64,000 bases of DNA from Glandiceps talaboti (GCF_964340395.1 NC_135563.1:10336075-10400074), one strand, 5' to 3'. Shown: positions 37,934-49,981, counted from the stretch's first letter. The notes: generated from the letters alone by a model not told the origin. Numbers and translations are program-made.

Positions 37934-38717
37934 GAACATCTAAAAAGACTAATTTCATCTTTTGTTTTGCATATTTCAAGTAAATAAGTATATATCATGT
38001 GTGTCGATCGATTTCTTTCCACGTATTTCATACAAACAGATACATTTCTGGTGAATCATTTTTTAAACCCTTTTAAAACTTGAGAAGAATACTGAATTAT
38101 CTGCACTAAAAACAGATCGTGCACGACATATAATGGACATTATTGGATACCGTTCACGTTTGCATATCTCATTCACCATTCAAACATTCCATGATGGGCG
38201 ATTGTCAATTTATCCGTCTGTTTCCAAGGACGATGACAATTATCCAGATTTACTCTAAGTAGTCACATCAGAAATGTCAATCGAGTAATTTAGTTATTTT
38301 AAATTCTTATCAGGTTGAATCTAAAATTTGGTGTATATAAATCATAATTTAGTTAATATTAATCTCATATCATGCAATATTAATCCCTTTTGAGGCACAT
38401 TCACACAAAAACTTATAGTCCGTTCATTGACTGCGACTGTCGCCGATAAGAATACTTCAGATATGGAATGGAATACTGCTATGACTACTGAACTATTCAA
38501 ACTCATTATATTCGCTGGCTACTCTGTCGATAATTATTCGTCTGCAATTAACACTCGAACATTGTCGGAATAACATGAAAAATCTGCAATTGTCGCAGTA
38601 AATAGGTAGTGATTTACTCATGAAGACAACGAAATGAAAAATGAGGTATCCAAACAATGATTAATCAAAAGATACAAGCCAATGCCTGGCATTTCTCTCT
38701 TTATATATGTAGCATAC

Positions 38718-38815
38718 CCTGTTAAGCTCATGGTGTCGCCTTAACATCGGTTCATCTTTGAAACATGATACAATATTTAGATTTTCCGATATGTAATAAC
38801 GATTAACCATTCTTT
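38718..38815 (-). CDS. isolated candidate exon
   Basis: Acceptor CATCAAACATTATCAATCAG precedes base 38815; donor AACAGG then GTATGC follows 38718. Phase 1 in, phase 0 out, 32 codons beginning RMVNRYYISENLNIVSCFKD. Protein-like, family unknown. It lies downstream of the Gene 1 stop, so it would belong to Gene 2 or to another minus-strand gene. Confidence 0.35.
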
Positions 38816-38829
38816 CTGATTGATAATGT

Positions 38830-41110
38830 TTGATGGAACCAGTTTTCAAACGGGCTATTAGTATCAGCTGCTTCAGCTGTGAAAATGCAATTCGATTAAA
38901 GACGTTGTAATGGCCTCCTGCTCAAGATACAAATCGCTGATTCTCCACAGCTTGTTTTTTCCCGCCTGTTTTTTTAGCAACGTTGGGTAATTCTGTAACT
39001 AGGTTAATAACGCTAAATAAATAGATAAATAACGCCTGTACAAGTTTCAATAAATGGTAACTTTTAAGTGTCATGTGAATAATGCACAAGGAGTCTTTGG
39101 ATGTGGATTGATGTATGACCGTGGGATTAAAACATTGCCTCGGTTATATCAAATTATGTGTAATATACGTTATACAAGGTGAGCTTCAGTAACTGTTGCT
39201 TTTTTCTCTAGAAATATAGAACAAATATATTGTATACTCTACCAGGTTATTTTAAAGTTCACGTTGTTCAACCCAATTGTATTGATTTGTAACTATTGGA
39301 CCAGGCTGAATGAATGCTCATGATCGCTGTAAACCGCTATTTGCTGTGTAGGCTGATATATGTTCGGTTGCTGTCAGCTTTTTCCTGAAAGGTAATGTTC
39401 AAAAGAGAGCTTTCCTAAAGCTGCTTGGTACTTGTTTTTTCTTATTTTTCACTTATATTTGTTGTTGACCAATGGACACAACCATTTGTGAATCTTAAAC
39501 AATGGCTTACACACTTGGTTCATAACATTGGGGATATATTTATCTCTCACATTCTAGATCCTGACATAGCAACAGAAATGAAACAAACTTCGTCTGTCAT
39601 TGTGTGTGTAACGATTCTCGTCTGTGCGCACCGAACAAATTCCTTGACATGAGACCTCTCAATTACTGAGTAGTAACTCTATAATCCAATCCACATGTTT
39701 TTTTAATTCAGTGTGAAATTTCCCCATACTTATATACTATGATATGGGTTTCTCATTTAGGTGATATCATTTGTTAGTATGGCACTCAGTACATATGTGG
39801 GGGATCAATCATCTGTATTGTCACTATTTGCAATTATCATATGCTGCATATCGCTAGAGTTATTTTAACATCTGATATGGGTCTGTTAACACGTCTGTAC
39901 ATCATTAGTGGGAGTAGATGAATGCATGACTGCGGATTTTCATAACTTAGCGGAGCCACTAATGCGGTCAACGGTCATAACTTGGACCGTGAAGGCATAC
40001 TCTCTATAAAACATAGTTACAAATGCTTTTACAAAGTTGACACATCTGATGTTGGCATGTGTAAATATTGATCTATATCAGTATTCAAACAAACAACAGT
40101 CTTGCTTGCCGGAGGGTCGTTTTAATGAACGGAAAGTTAACAAGTTGAAAGAATGCTAATTTGCCCACATTCTTTCGCTTCATGCAAAATAAACTACAGT
40201 GTGTGATGTTCAAGTATATCTGCTTCATTTGTTATGGCTTTGAATTAATTAAACTGGGTTTTCCTTGTATACCTTCATGATTCTACCTGCGCGATGTCTG
40301 GGGAACAAACTAACTTTGACGTGTAGATGTGTCCCTGTCCTGTTATTAGTGTGTCTTTTAAATGATATGTTATGTACAGCAAGGGGTATCTATCACCCAT
40401 TAACGTGTTTGTTCTAGTGCGGCTATAGATATTCAATTTTGGGTCAACAGCCTTTCTTATGATATTAAACTTACCTTCGCCTATAGCACCTTAAGTCTTT
40501 AAGATAAGTGGATGCCATGTTCACAGACATTTGTACCCCTCAATGATGACCTGTTCAGTGTAAATATATTCACATTGTGTACGTTTGTGTCAAACGATAG
40601 AGTCTCGGCTTTTTTCACCACCTGATATATACTGTAATGGGAAAACATTGCGATGATATCACAAACTTGAGATTTACTGTATGTTATTAACCTGATGCTA
40701 TTCAAATTATTTATCCCAGAATAACATTCAATTTCTTAATCAATGGTCGACACAGATCATTCAGGATTCATTGCAATCAATTTACAAAAAATATGGAATT
40801 AAAAGCATTTCAAATACAACGTGTCAAATACCATGTCTCGTTTTACAGATGATATTAATGAGAAAGTAGAATCATACAGGCAACGATTCAACATAAACAA
40901 TCAGGCTCCATGTAACTCAGATGTATATGTGCCACAGAAGATCAGTGGAACTTAACTTATGACGATGTTGCCTGAACAGTCGAACGATACCATGCCATCC
41001 GACACTCTATTGAACCAATATAGTGACATCATTGCAACAAATCGATTTGCCAGCCATGCAAACATTCCAAAGTGCAGGATATATGGATGATACATTATTC
41101 TATGTTCACA
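38830..41110. other. AT-rich DNA between the two gene models
   Basis: A minus-strand open segment near 40530-40680 (KSQVCDIIAMFSHYSIYQ before GTGGTG) is exon-like but has a poor acceptor. Nothing else is recognised. Confidence 0.35.
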
Positions 41111-41115
41111 GTAAA

Positions 41116-41282
41116 TTAAGCAATTTTAGACCATGTACAAAATTTCATGCTCCGGTGCCAATAGCCTACGACCTTGTCAAGATTCCTTTGCCTCGTTTCC
41201 GGTGTCTGAATATAAGAACTACTTTCTTTGATACGGAACAACAAATTGCATCTCATGGTAATGGATGGCGTTATTACTTGTT
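41116..41282 (-). CDS. Gene 1 candidate last exon: C2B C-terminal end
   Basis: An open minus-strand segment ending at TAA (41116-41118). The start is tentatively after TTTATAG (first base 41282, phase 1) or TATAG (41291). It contains CNLLFRIKESSSYIQTPETR and ends GYWHRSMKFCTWSKIA. A hydrophobic strand, a basic loop and then W...M...W near the C terminus is the ending typical of synaptotagmin/TC2N-type C2B domains. The loop before the last Trp is shorter than usual. It is the weakest of the Gene 1 exons. A plus-strand ORF overlaps the same bases. Confidence 0.35.
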
Positions 41283-41309
41283 CTATAAATCCTATATGCA
41301 TTAAGTGAC

Positions 41310-42060
41310 GCGGACAACGTAGTATGATGTGTAGCTGTACGTGAATTTAAAATATCTCCAAAATAATAGTGATATCGAGTTTGACTTTTAGGTATGCGTA
41401 TTTGATATAAGCCTGGAAAACTCAAGATTAACGTGATGTTTTAACCAGCATATAAAACATGCAAAATGACTTATATTATCGCAAGAAAGTACATCCCGGA
41501 TCACAGAGTATAATAATAATAACGCATTGTTATCCAACAATCTTCTTTAAAAACATACCAAGAATAAACGTTATCTTATGAGTGACATAGCGATACGCCA
41601 TTTTCAGTCAAATAAGGGAGAATGCTATTTCAACATATCGCATTATATGACCAACCAGATAATCTCATACATAACATGTAGAGTGACTAACGAATTAAAA
41701 CAAAGGTTGACGGTCACCTGGTTAGCCGTCTGCTGTAGTTATTAAAAATATTAATTCTTAAAATCTTCAACGAAAAATGACAATTATTGATGGATACAAT
41801 CCACATACAACATTCCAATATGCGCATATGCCTACATATCTCCGTGAAGGGGTTAAAAGTTTATTTGTAAACTCATGAATTGTGATATTAGGAAAGATGG
41901 ATCTATCATGACTTAATGTCATCCTGCCATATACATAGATTAATTGAAAACAGTGTGTTTAACCTTTAATATTTTGACGAGTAGACGGGGTGAGATGACT
42001 ACCTGACATAAATGTGATGCATATACGAATTTATGCTTGAATGATACACACTGTAATGAA
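41310..42060. other. no recognised feature
   Basis: AT-rich DNA. Confidence 0.5.
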
Positions 42061-42063
42061 AGC

Positions 42064-42460
42064 TAAAGGGAAAAGTTAATAACCCATTGGCTTCCGTTTA
42101 ATGCAAACAACAAATCAAGCCTTTTACATACCCTATGTATTGAAGTATTGAACTGAAAGCTTTTTTATGTAAATCAGTTCTTTGCCATACGTTCAAATCT
42201 GTTATGCTCCAGTAATACACACAAATTCGCGAAAACTAAAAGAAAATGTTTATATCACATTAGCTTCTGTTTAATGCAAATCCCAAGCCGCCTTTTACAT
42301 GCCATTTATATCCAATTGTAATGTTATTTATGTAGAGCAGTGTCAGATTAGTTTGCATTTAATACATATTTTAAACCATATTTTTCATGGCCTGTATATT
42401 TAACTACAAGGTTGTTTGTGTAGAGCATTATTTTGTCATAAGTCAAAAATAAAATAAAAA
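42064..42460 (+). repeat. decayed tandem repeat, ~115-175-bp units
   Basis: Blocks of the form CCATTGGCTTCCGTTTAATG / ACATTAGCTTCTGTTTAATG, then CCTTTTACATRCC, then TTATGTAGAGCA-like sequence recur at about 42064, 42239 and 42352. These are old, diverged copies. Confidence 0.5.
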
Positions 42461-42469
42461 ATTATTTCC

Positions 42470-44230
42470 GATAACATGACGTACTTATTTTTATTTTATT
42501 TTCCTCAATTTTGTATTGTTGTGAATTTACTTCGAGCCAGCCATAGACAAGGTACTCATAGGTCACACTATTTCTCTAATAGTATCATGCGGTGTAAAAG
42601 AAGTAAATGAAGATAATAATATGTGAGTAGATGAACACAATTGTACTGTATGACTTCAACTCGATTTCTCTGAAATAGGATTTTTTTAATTGACCAAAGA
42701 TACTTTTATTTGGCAAGAAAATGTATGCGAAAATAGAAGTGAATTCTCACAATTTTACCTCTTTTGGAATATAAAAAAAATGATTAGGTTTGACGGCGTA
42801 AATTAGGATCGATCGGGTTACCGAAAACAAAACTTTTTTTTTGTTTGGCCTAAGTTCAAATATGTGGAGCATCACATTGGTAATACCCAGTCTATCATTT
42901 ATCAATGCCATGTCGAATCCTTTATAGGAAGACCTTCAACGAAAGTATCACATTTCACCCCAGTCATAAGAGTCATGGTTGACCTCATTCAAATAAATGA
43001 TTACCTATAAAAGTGATTGTTATAACTGTATGGTAATGACACCCTTGACGTGAGGTGACGTGAACCGAGTTGAATGAACTTTTAAAATGTTTATAGTTTT
43101 TGAATGCTGTGAGGTCTTGCCGATTTCACGGTTGTCACAATTATATATAACTGTAGCGGCTGTACGTTCTTGCATTTTACTAAGTATAGAGAGTGAAGCA
43201 TGTCTAACGATGGGAAATGATTGTAACGAATGAGCAAACAAAACCTACATAAATAAATCATGATAAGAATGTTAACCCATGTCACCTCGGTGTTTTGATG
43301 TTTAGTCTAATAGCAAGTGTTTCGTGTGGTTATTACTTCTAAACTGACCATGTGAAATGGTATATTCCTGAGATAGTGTTGGAGAGGTTAGCTAGTTGGA
43401 TTAAATCGTTATTATATAAACCATTATTCATATTTCGGAAATATCTCCAAATTATCAATTATCAGTGTATCTCTATGTCAGGTGTCGTTTTAGATTGTCA
43501 TTTTTGTATATTTACAGCTTCCAAAGTCTGAATAATTCTGATCATTTTTGCCAAGGGCCTGGCATTACTCATAATTTGGTGACGCCCTTCTCCAGACTTT
43601 TATACGAAACCTTGCTGTCTCGTTTTCGTTTGGTTTGCCTTTCAGGAATAGAACGAATAAATGTAACAACCAAATTGTTTTTTTCGTAATATACTGACGT
43701 AACCGTGAAAATACACAGCATTGTTGTAAAAAATGTTTAGCCAACATGACCTGGACCGGACGTAGCCTAATTACCACCATTGCAACCTTTATGTCATCCA
43801 TAAAGCCTCCGCGACGTACCCAACTCTCCATTGTTCATTCACCGTATACATACCTTCAACGTTTGTGAAATACTAATTTCCATTTTCTTTTCACAAGAGA
43901 TATGCCCCTGTGATTTTCACAAGGCTCATGAATAATCTCAATTTATAAATCTCAGTAATGATAGCGGCTAGGGTTTCACCACTTATATGATATCCTCAAC
44001 TCTAATTATATTTCTAGGAAAGCTTTGTGTACAATCAGTTGAGAGAAACAGGTGTCTTCTTGGGCAGATATATGAATATAGTCATTATCTCAACATTTGT
44101 CCCTATTTATTACATTCCGTATAAGCTGTGACAAGGGTGAGGGAAACCTTGTCACATAGTTAGAGTACACTTTAACAAAAGGACCAAAGCCTTAACGTTT
44201 TAACGAGCGAGAATGCAATAGACCATTGTC
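42470..44230. other. Gene 1 intron, no element recognised
   Basis: Unique AT-rich DNA with only short frames. Confidence 0.45.
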
Positions 44231-44238
44231 AACCAAAC

Positions 44239-44425
44239 CTTTTATTTGACCATAGTACCGCGATACGTGGCAACGAGATTCCAAGTTATTTATCGAGTAT
44301 TCAAATCGAAATTTGCTCTTCTTTAAATTACACTGTATCTGATTTAAGCTCTTTGCTCGGTAGATGAAATGCATCGTAGGCAGACTGATTTGTGTAGAGA
44401 TGTGAGTAGTTGTTTTATCTACGTT
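44239..44425 (-). CDS. Gene 1 candidate exon: central C2B strands
   Basis: Acceptor TCTAATGGAG precedes base 44425, phase 0, matching the outgoing phase of the 49713-49881 exon. The frame reads NVDKTTTHISTQISLPTMHF, then a basic IYRAKSLNQIQCNLKK and a KFRFEY core strand. This order (membrane-facing strand, Lys/Thr stretch, aromatic F-x-F strand) is the C2 fold pattern. The donor is uncertain: AAAAG then GTTTGG (44239, phase 1, compatible with the last exon) or CAC then GTATCG (44267, phase 0). Confidence 0.4.
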
Positions 44426-44966
44426 CTCCATTAGAATTAATGTTTACGAAACGTCGTTGTGTGATCAAAATAAATGAGGCAAAGCCAAGGGGGATAAAGA
44501 GCAAACGTTGTATGTTAAGTAGAAGGTCACAAATGATTCGTAAGTGTTTATATTACTAATTATTTGATGTATATATCTGTCACAAGTAGTAATCTAGGGA
44601 AAGACAAATGTGACAATTTAAGGATGTGGCTTCAGCTTTGTTTGGACAGGATCTCCCTAACCTATATGCCTTTACAAATTTCTCTGTCTGTGACTTGACA
44701 TCTTCAGTCCAATGTCTTTTGTCAAGTAACAAGGTTAGTTAAACATAATCTGGTCTGACATTAGGCCTGCTAGGGAGTTGACCTGTCAATTAATTGATCT
44801 GTCAGTCGTATTGGTGGCGTGATTCTCGAAAGGTTCAACAGAAGTACCTCATTATGATGATATACACACATCCAATCGTATAGTCTGAACGATAGTTAAA
44901 GCCGGTTGTCGAAGGACATATACACATTACAAAATACGTCTAATGTTGAAAGTATAGTCATACATG

Positions 44967-44970
<4 letters not shown>

Positions 44971-45000
<30 letters not shown>

Positions 45001-45124
45001 TGTATGTATGTATGTATGCATGCATGCATGCATGCATGCATGCATGCATGTATGTATGTATGTATGTATGCATGTATGTATGTATGTATGTATGTATGTA
45101 TGTATGTATTTATTTATTTATTTA
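44971..45124. repeat. compound (TGTA)(TGCA)(TGTA)(TTTA) microsatellite
   Basis: TGTA units, a (TGCA)n core at 45017-45050, TGTA units again, then TTTA. It directly abuts the ribozyme-bearing repeat at 45138. Confidence 0.95.
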
Positions 45125-45137
45125 ATAAATGCGTCTC

Positions 45138-45260
45138 GCTGGAGAAAATAGTACTGAATGCAATATTAGTAGAATAGCATAACAGACTTAATCTTTGGAA
45201 TTAGGAGGTTCTACGCCATAACACAAGATTTTCACGCTTCTGCGATCATCAGTTGGCTGA
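45138..45260 (-). mobile_element. Penelope-type terminal repeat fragment with hammerhead motif
   Basis: It matches the outer sequence at 4630 (TGGAGAAAATAGTACTGAAT) and the reverse complement of 5066-5165 (GGAATTAGGAGGT, GCTTCTGCG and TCATCAG blocks). On the minus strand it reads CTGATGA (45252-45246), stem II CGC/GCG with loop AGAA, GAAA (45233-45230), then TCTTGTGTTATGGC. The outer GCCA...TGGC pair could form stem I. The fragment ends next to a microsatellite, as copies of this family do at 4.6-5.2 kb. It lies in a Gene 1 intron. Confidence 0.55.
45205..45258 (-). ncRNA. hammerhead-like motif, stem III degraded
   Basis: The core CTGATGA and GAAA and the strong stem II (CGC 45244-45242 with GCG 45237-45235, again with a flanking T-T mismatch) are preserved. 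Stem III (ATCTTGTGT) is no longer complementary except A-T. Stem I GCCA/TGGC is offset by one mismatch. It is probably inactive. Confidence 0.45.
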
Positions 45261-45719
45261 AACAGTTTCTCAAAGACTGTTTGCTCCCTTAATGTGCTGG
45301 TAAGCATATCGTGTATCAAAATGGTCGGACTATTCTACTTCTTATGGGGATTGTTTGATTTGGTTGGCAAGGTAAAATGTATTCCCATGACGCCATTTTG
45401 AAACCAGCTCGGATATTTTGTTCAGTGATTTGCTTTTATCAGCATTGATTTACACAGTTTTTTAGTTAAACACTGATTTTGTCTCATTAGTATAAGCGGC
45501 TGCCTTGGAGATAATAGCCCAATAAATATTGTAGTATTGATCTTTCTTTCAGTGCCCAAGCGTATTTGGATAACTCCCTGAATTGAAGTCTTTTGTAGGT
45601 GAAGGAGTGTCAATAGGTCTTGAACCTTTCTTAGACCAGCACATCCATAGTACACTGTTGTATTGTTATCTGTCGACACTTCAGTGCTGTATACAATATT
45701 TGTGGATAAACAATATCCA

Positions 45720-45991
45720 GGAAGCGGGCATGAAGTGAGGTCTCTACAATTGCAGAACCTGTTATTTATTATTGGTTATTATTAATGGTTATTGCCAAAG
45801 TATTTCTCCATCTTATGGAGACGAAATTGCAGAAGATCTTCAGCAGAGGAAATGTAAAAAAATCAGTTATAGTTGTATATAAAATATGGTCAGCATCATC
45901 ACAGCTCATAACACGAAAATTAGCAACAGTCAGATAGAATGCTCCACATCCAATGTCTGCAATTGTAGAGACCATACTTCATACCCACTCC
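45720..45991. mobile_element. MITE-like element with ~35-bp inverted ends
   Basis: GGGCATGAAGTGAGGTCTCT...CAATTGCAGA at 45720-45756 and its inverse at 45956-45991 (GGTATGAAGTATGGTCTCT on the minus strand) match in about 30 of 36 positions. The total length is about 270 bp. The interior has short direct TTATTATTGG/TTATTATTAATGG repeats. No clear target duplication. The adjacent 85-codon ORF at 45422-45679 has no splice support. Confidence 0.6.
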
Positions 45992-46276
45992 GTGTATATA
46001 ACTTAGTATATGAAAGACGTCTATACTGGAGTAAACGGTGTTCAATACATTATATGTAAAGCAGTACTATATATAGATATGAACTTATATTGTTAACGAT
46101 AATAAGGGTTACTACACCTAAATATTTATCTTTCACATCTTATTGTGCAGTAGTCGTTAAAACTTTTGCCATTGTTGATATACTTACAAAGCTTTCACAT
46201 CGAAATTATGTGTGGTCCTTCTCCATTGATTTATGGGATAATAAAAATGTTGGCTTTTCGTCTCAGATATTCAGGA

Positions 46277-46300
46277 ATCATGATATTAAAATATCATGAT
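46277..46300. repeat. perfect 11-bp stem palindrome
   Basis: ATCATGATATT, AA, AATATCATGAT. Confidence 0.6.
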
Positions 46301-46530
46301 AGCCAAATGACGTACGTGGCAAATTCTATTTTGAAGTTTTATCAAATTCTATGCAATAGCAAGAGATAATTAATGATTTACAACCAACTGTCATAATGTG
46401 ACCCTACATGCAATAAAGATGAATTTTACATGGAAGTCAAAGTTCCGTCTGCTTGTCAATATTTTAATACATTTTTAGTTGTTAATGCTTCAGATTTTGC
46501 CTCACGTAATGGCCGGTTATGCTATACCTC

Positions 46531-46642
46531 TGTATGTATGTATGTATGTATGTATGTATGTATTATGTATGTATGTATGCCTGCCTGCCTGCCTGCCTGT
46601 CTGCCTGTCTGTCTGTTTGTCTGTCTGTGTCCGTCTGCCTGT
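46531..46642. repeat. compound (TGTA)(TGCC)(TGTC) microsatellite
   Basis: TGTA, then TGCC, then TGTC blocks, followed by GTGGACATAATATCTCAGAA. This is the start of the repeat family also seen at 10447 and, inverted, at 18989. Confidence 0.9.
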
Positions 46643-47599
46643 GGACATAATATCTCAGAAACTGCTGAATCATTTCTAATGGAACTGGCTACACACCTTT
46701 CATGTGGTAATGACAAGAACCGATCAGATTTTGGTAAACGTCCAGTGAAGATTAATTAGTCATTTGCACAATTGATGGCTTTAAGTAACTAGGCTATAAG
46801 AGCGTAAGAATGAATACTTCAAATTCAATATAATTTTATACATATGCTAACCAAAGCACATATGTCCTATAAAGTTCGTTGATGTAATTAATGATTTGTA
46901 GCAAGTAGGCTATATCTAAAGAATACATTCTTCAAATTCAGCAATATTCGGTACATACATCAACCATAACAAAGCATAAGTCTTATAAAGCTAGTTGGGG
47001 TGTTTTTCAGTTCTAATGAGTAATTTGCATAACAAATGTTTTCAGTAATTAAGCTTTATCTTAAAAATGCACACTTCAAATTAGATATTATTTAGCATAT
47101 ATATTAACCATAACAAAACCCACATATCCTATAAAGCATGTTGGCATAGTTGCTAAGTTTTAAAGAGCAATTTGTATAATTAAAATAACTTTTGATAATT
47201 AGACCATGTTTTAATGTAAGCTTTAAATTTCATATATTTTGGTAATTGTACATCAAATATAACAAAGCGCATGTGTACTTTTTGATGTAGCTTTTAGTGG
47301 TAATGAGAAATGTTTGCATAATTAATTATTTTTAGTTTAGGCTCCATGTATATCTCAAGAATGCAAACTTGAAATTTAGTATAATTTGATATGTACATCA
47401 ATCATAGCAAATTACACGTGTTTGTATGTATGTAGTTTGTATGTAGTTTTTAATAGTGATATGTAATTTGCAATGAATAATCATTTCTTCATTGAACAAT
47501 TAGGCAAAATCTTTCCAATACAAACTTTAACTTTCTGATAATTTAGTACATGCAATGATAGTATGAAGTGCATGTGTCCTTTATAGCTTGTTGATGTTT
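46643..47599 (+). repeat. decayed ~150-bp tandem array (left part)
   Basis: About six degenerate monomers start near 46762, 46895, 47023, 47170, 47309 and 47461. The shared order is TTTGCATAATTAATG, TAGTAATTAGGC, AAACTTCAAATTT, GGTACATACATCAACC, ATAACAAAGCACATGTGTCC, AAAGCTTGTTGATGTAG, GGTAATGAG. The array stops abruptly at 47599 in mid-unit (GTTGATGTTTA) and resumes at about 48461, showing that the sequence between is an insertion. Confidence 0.7.
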
Positions 47600-47764
47600 A
47601 TATATAATCCCATGAAATCAATGTTAGTTTTACGTCATAATGCTCCGAGTATGATTCCGCGGACTAATACAAATTCGAGCCGGTAGGCGAGAATTTGTAG
47701 TCCGCGGAATCATACGAGGGGCATTATGACGTAAAACTAACATTGATTTCATGGGATTATATAT
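47600..47764. repeat. 165-bp hairpin, ~75-bp arms
   Basis: Arms 47600-47676 and 47691-47764 pair almost throughout. They contain ATATAATCCCATGAAATCAA, TTTTACGTCATAATG and ATTCCGCGGACTA. They differ by three clustered mismatches and a 3-bp indel. The loop (47677-47690) contains GCC-GGTA-GGC. Confidence 0.85.
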
Positions 47765-47806
47765 TTATCACATAAATACGTGCATATCTTCTACTGTGTG
47801 ACGTCA

Positions 47807-47840
47807 AACAGGGGTGATTTCAGAGCATATCACCCCTGTT
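47807..47840. repeat. perfect 12-bp stem hairpin
   Basis: AACAGGGGTGAT (47807-47818), 10-base loop, ATCACCCCTGTT (47829-47840). Confidence 0.8.
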
Positions 47841-48460
47841 CTACCGAACTATTTTTTCTCCGCACCGTTGTTCGAGTGTTCGTGTCAATCCTACCCTACG
47901 ATCAAGTTTATCGTAATAATTATGTGCTTTCAAAACGTAAATGCATACATTACGTTAGTAACGTTACATATATCCTTGGATGGCATGAGTGTCATACGTA
48001 GAAGTCCTTTTATTTTTATTTGATACATTTTATTCTATTTAAAAATCACGTAGATTATCGATGTAGCAGCCGGCAAGCTTACTTCCGATTTTCCGTCGAG
48101 CTCAGATCTCCGAACTTACACAACCCGAGAAAATATGATTAAAATGACGGCACAAAAGTCGTATTCAGACAATAATTCTACTTACGTTTTAAACTAAATT
48201 CGATATTACATGTACATCGTAAGGTTATAACCGATAATTTTGGTTGAGAAACCACACAACAGTATGACCGATACCATACATGGTAAGCTTGACCTCGCGA
48301 CAGGTCACGCGATTATGTAATTTGCAGAGCCATCGAGCGCCATTTTTTAATACGCGATGAAGAAAATAGTGCGATGAAATGATGCAGTATTCGTTAAATA
48401 CGATTTAAAATTTTAGAAAAATACGGGGAAATACTTAGTTATGTGATAAAGCTTATAATC

Positions 48461-48600
48461 TTCAAATGGATCACTTGCATAATTAATGAATGTTCCAATA
48501 AGTAGGCAATTTATCTTAAGTGTGGAAGTTACAAATTTCATATAATTAATTTCCCAATTAATGGATACATCACGTATAATAACTATGGCTCAGAATTTTG
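48461..48600 (+). repeat. ~150-bp array, right part
   Basis: CACTTGCATAATTAATGAATG, AATAAGTAGGC, TTACAAATTTCATATAATT and ATGGATACATCACGTATAAT repeat the monomer order, closing the array after the insertion. Confidence 0.6.
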
Positions 48601-48859
48601 CATTTCAACAGTGTGTGTATGAACAAAAATACGATACAATCATTCATAAATTCTGCATCCACAAGAGCAGCTACTTCATTGCAATTGGGAAATCACTGTC
48701 GACATACTTATGATGTTTTTCCTAGTCGACTGTTGGAAGCGGGAATATTGTGTTTTCTTCTATAACTCACTTTAACATTACTACCATGGTGAACTGTGAG
48801 GTTCATACGTTCTTTATTGGTTATTAATATACCGAAACATTTACATTAAATGAGATATG

Positions 48860-49057
<198 letters not shown>

Positions 49058-49712
49058 ATTATGTGGTAATTTATTTCTTCAGATTAGATCACTCGTTACA
49101 GGGAAAAGATTTGTGTGGTCGCATTTTGTAACAGGCTGATATATAACATGTACATGCACTAAAAGATGTAAACGAGTGTTAACCTTGACAACTGTGTATA
49201 GATGACTGGAAGCTAACTATTACAGAGCAGGCCAATAATTGCACACAATTTAATGATTACTTAACAACAGAAACAAGGGGGTTAGTAATCTAAAACCATT
49301 CAAGCATAAAACTCTGCTTGTTAGTAAAATTCCTTGTAATTTAGACGGTTTACGTGTTTTGAATGTTGTATCATAATTAATTCTATTCACTTGACGCCTG
49401 TGGATGCTGGGTGGTAACTCACTTCATTATACAAATGTCTCCAATTCTATGAATGTCGTAGAGACATGGGGCTGTGGGGATGTGACCTTTAGTTAGCAAC
49501 TCTATTATCGCTGGCACAGTTAATACATCAGTTCAGATAAATTAAGATACAGAGGTTGGTTCTGTAATGTATTCTGATTTTATTACACCAAGCTGACTAT
49601 GTTCGCTGCACTCTGACGTTTCCGTAAACTATAAACGGCTGTCTACTCGAGCAATGTTTATAGTCTCAGTATTCAATCAGACATCACGACGCTGTCATTG
49701 AAATATACATAC

Positions 49713-49881
49713 TTGTCGAGCAACTTGTATCTCTTGGAACTGATCATGAGAGATCAACATATTTTGTTCCTCCCTGGGCACTTCCTCCTTTGCTGTTAAA
49801 AGTACCTTTACTCTTCCATATGTAACTCTTAACTCTAGGGTTAAGTGAAGTCTGGCACCCAACAACACCTGACCATATTTT
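49713..49881 (-). CDS. Gene 1 candidate exon: C2A end to C2B start
   Basis: The minus-strand segment after CTAGATCTAG (first base 49881, phase 2; the in-frame alternative is 49887) runs to donor GACAA then GTATGT. It has 56 codons, starting KYGQVLLGARLHLTLELRVT and continuing GRVKVLLTAKEEVPREEQ. A G-x-V-L-L entry strand followed by a V-x-V-x-x-x-A-K strand is how the second C2 domain of synaptotagmin-like proteins begins. The acceptor lacks a strong pyrimidine tract. A GCAG acceptor at 49908-49911 would create a stop when joined to exon 50323-50457, so it is not used here. Confidence 0.5.
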
Positions 49882-49981
49882 CTAGATCTAGTTAACTTCA
49901 AAATACGCTGCAGGTAATACTGTCAGTTCATTTATTTACGAGCTGTAAACTGACAGAAGTAAATTTGACAAACGTAATAAT

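Larger units (their letters stand above)
47600..48460. mobile_element. ~860-bp composite fold-back insertion
   Basis: This sequence splits the ~150-bp array. Its left 165 bp is a near-perfect hairpin (47600-47764). From the end of that hairpin a second pair of inverted ends spans 47755-47775 (GATTATATATTTATCACATAA) and 48439-48460 (TTATGTGATAAAGCTTATAATC), identical in about 19 of 22 positions. So a ~706-bp terminal-inverted-repeat element appears to have its left end duplicated in inverse orientation. The interior (47.78-48.4 kb) is more GC-rich than its surroundings, with a second exact hairpin at 47807-47840 and only short ORFs. No target duplication is clear. Class unknown. Confidence 0.65.

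Noticed and set aside
41023-41304. 93-codon plus-strand ORF
   Set aside because: Overlaps the minus-strand C2B-like segment; no splice signals or family; weaker than the minus reading.
45422-45679. 85-codon minus-strand ORF
   Set aside because: Some protein-like stretches but no donor site and no fit to the C2 model.
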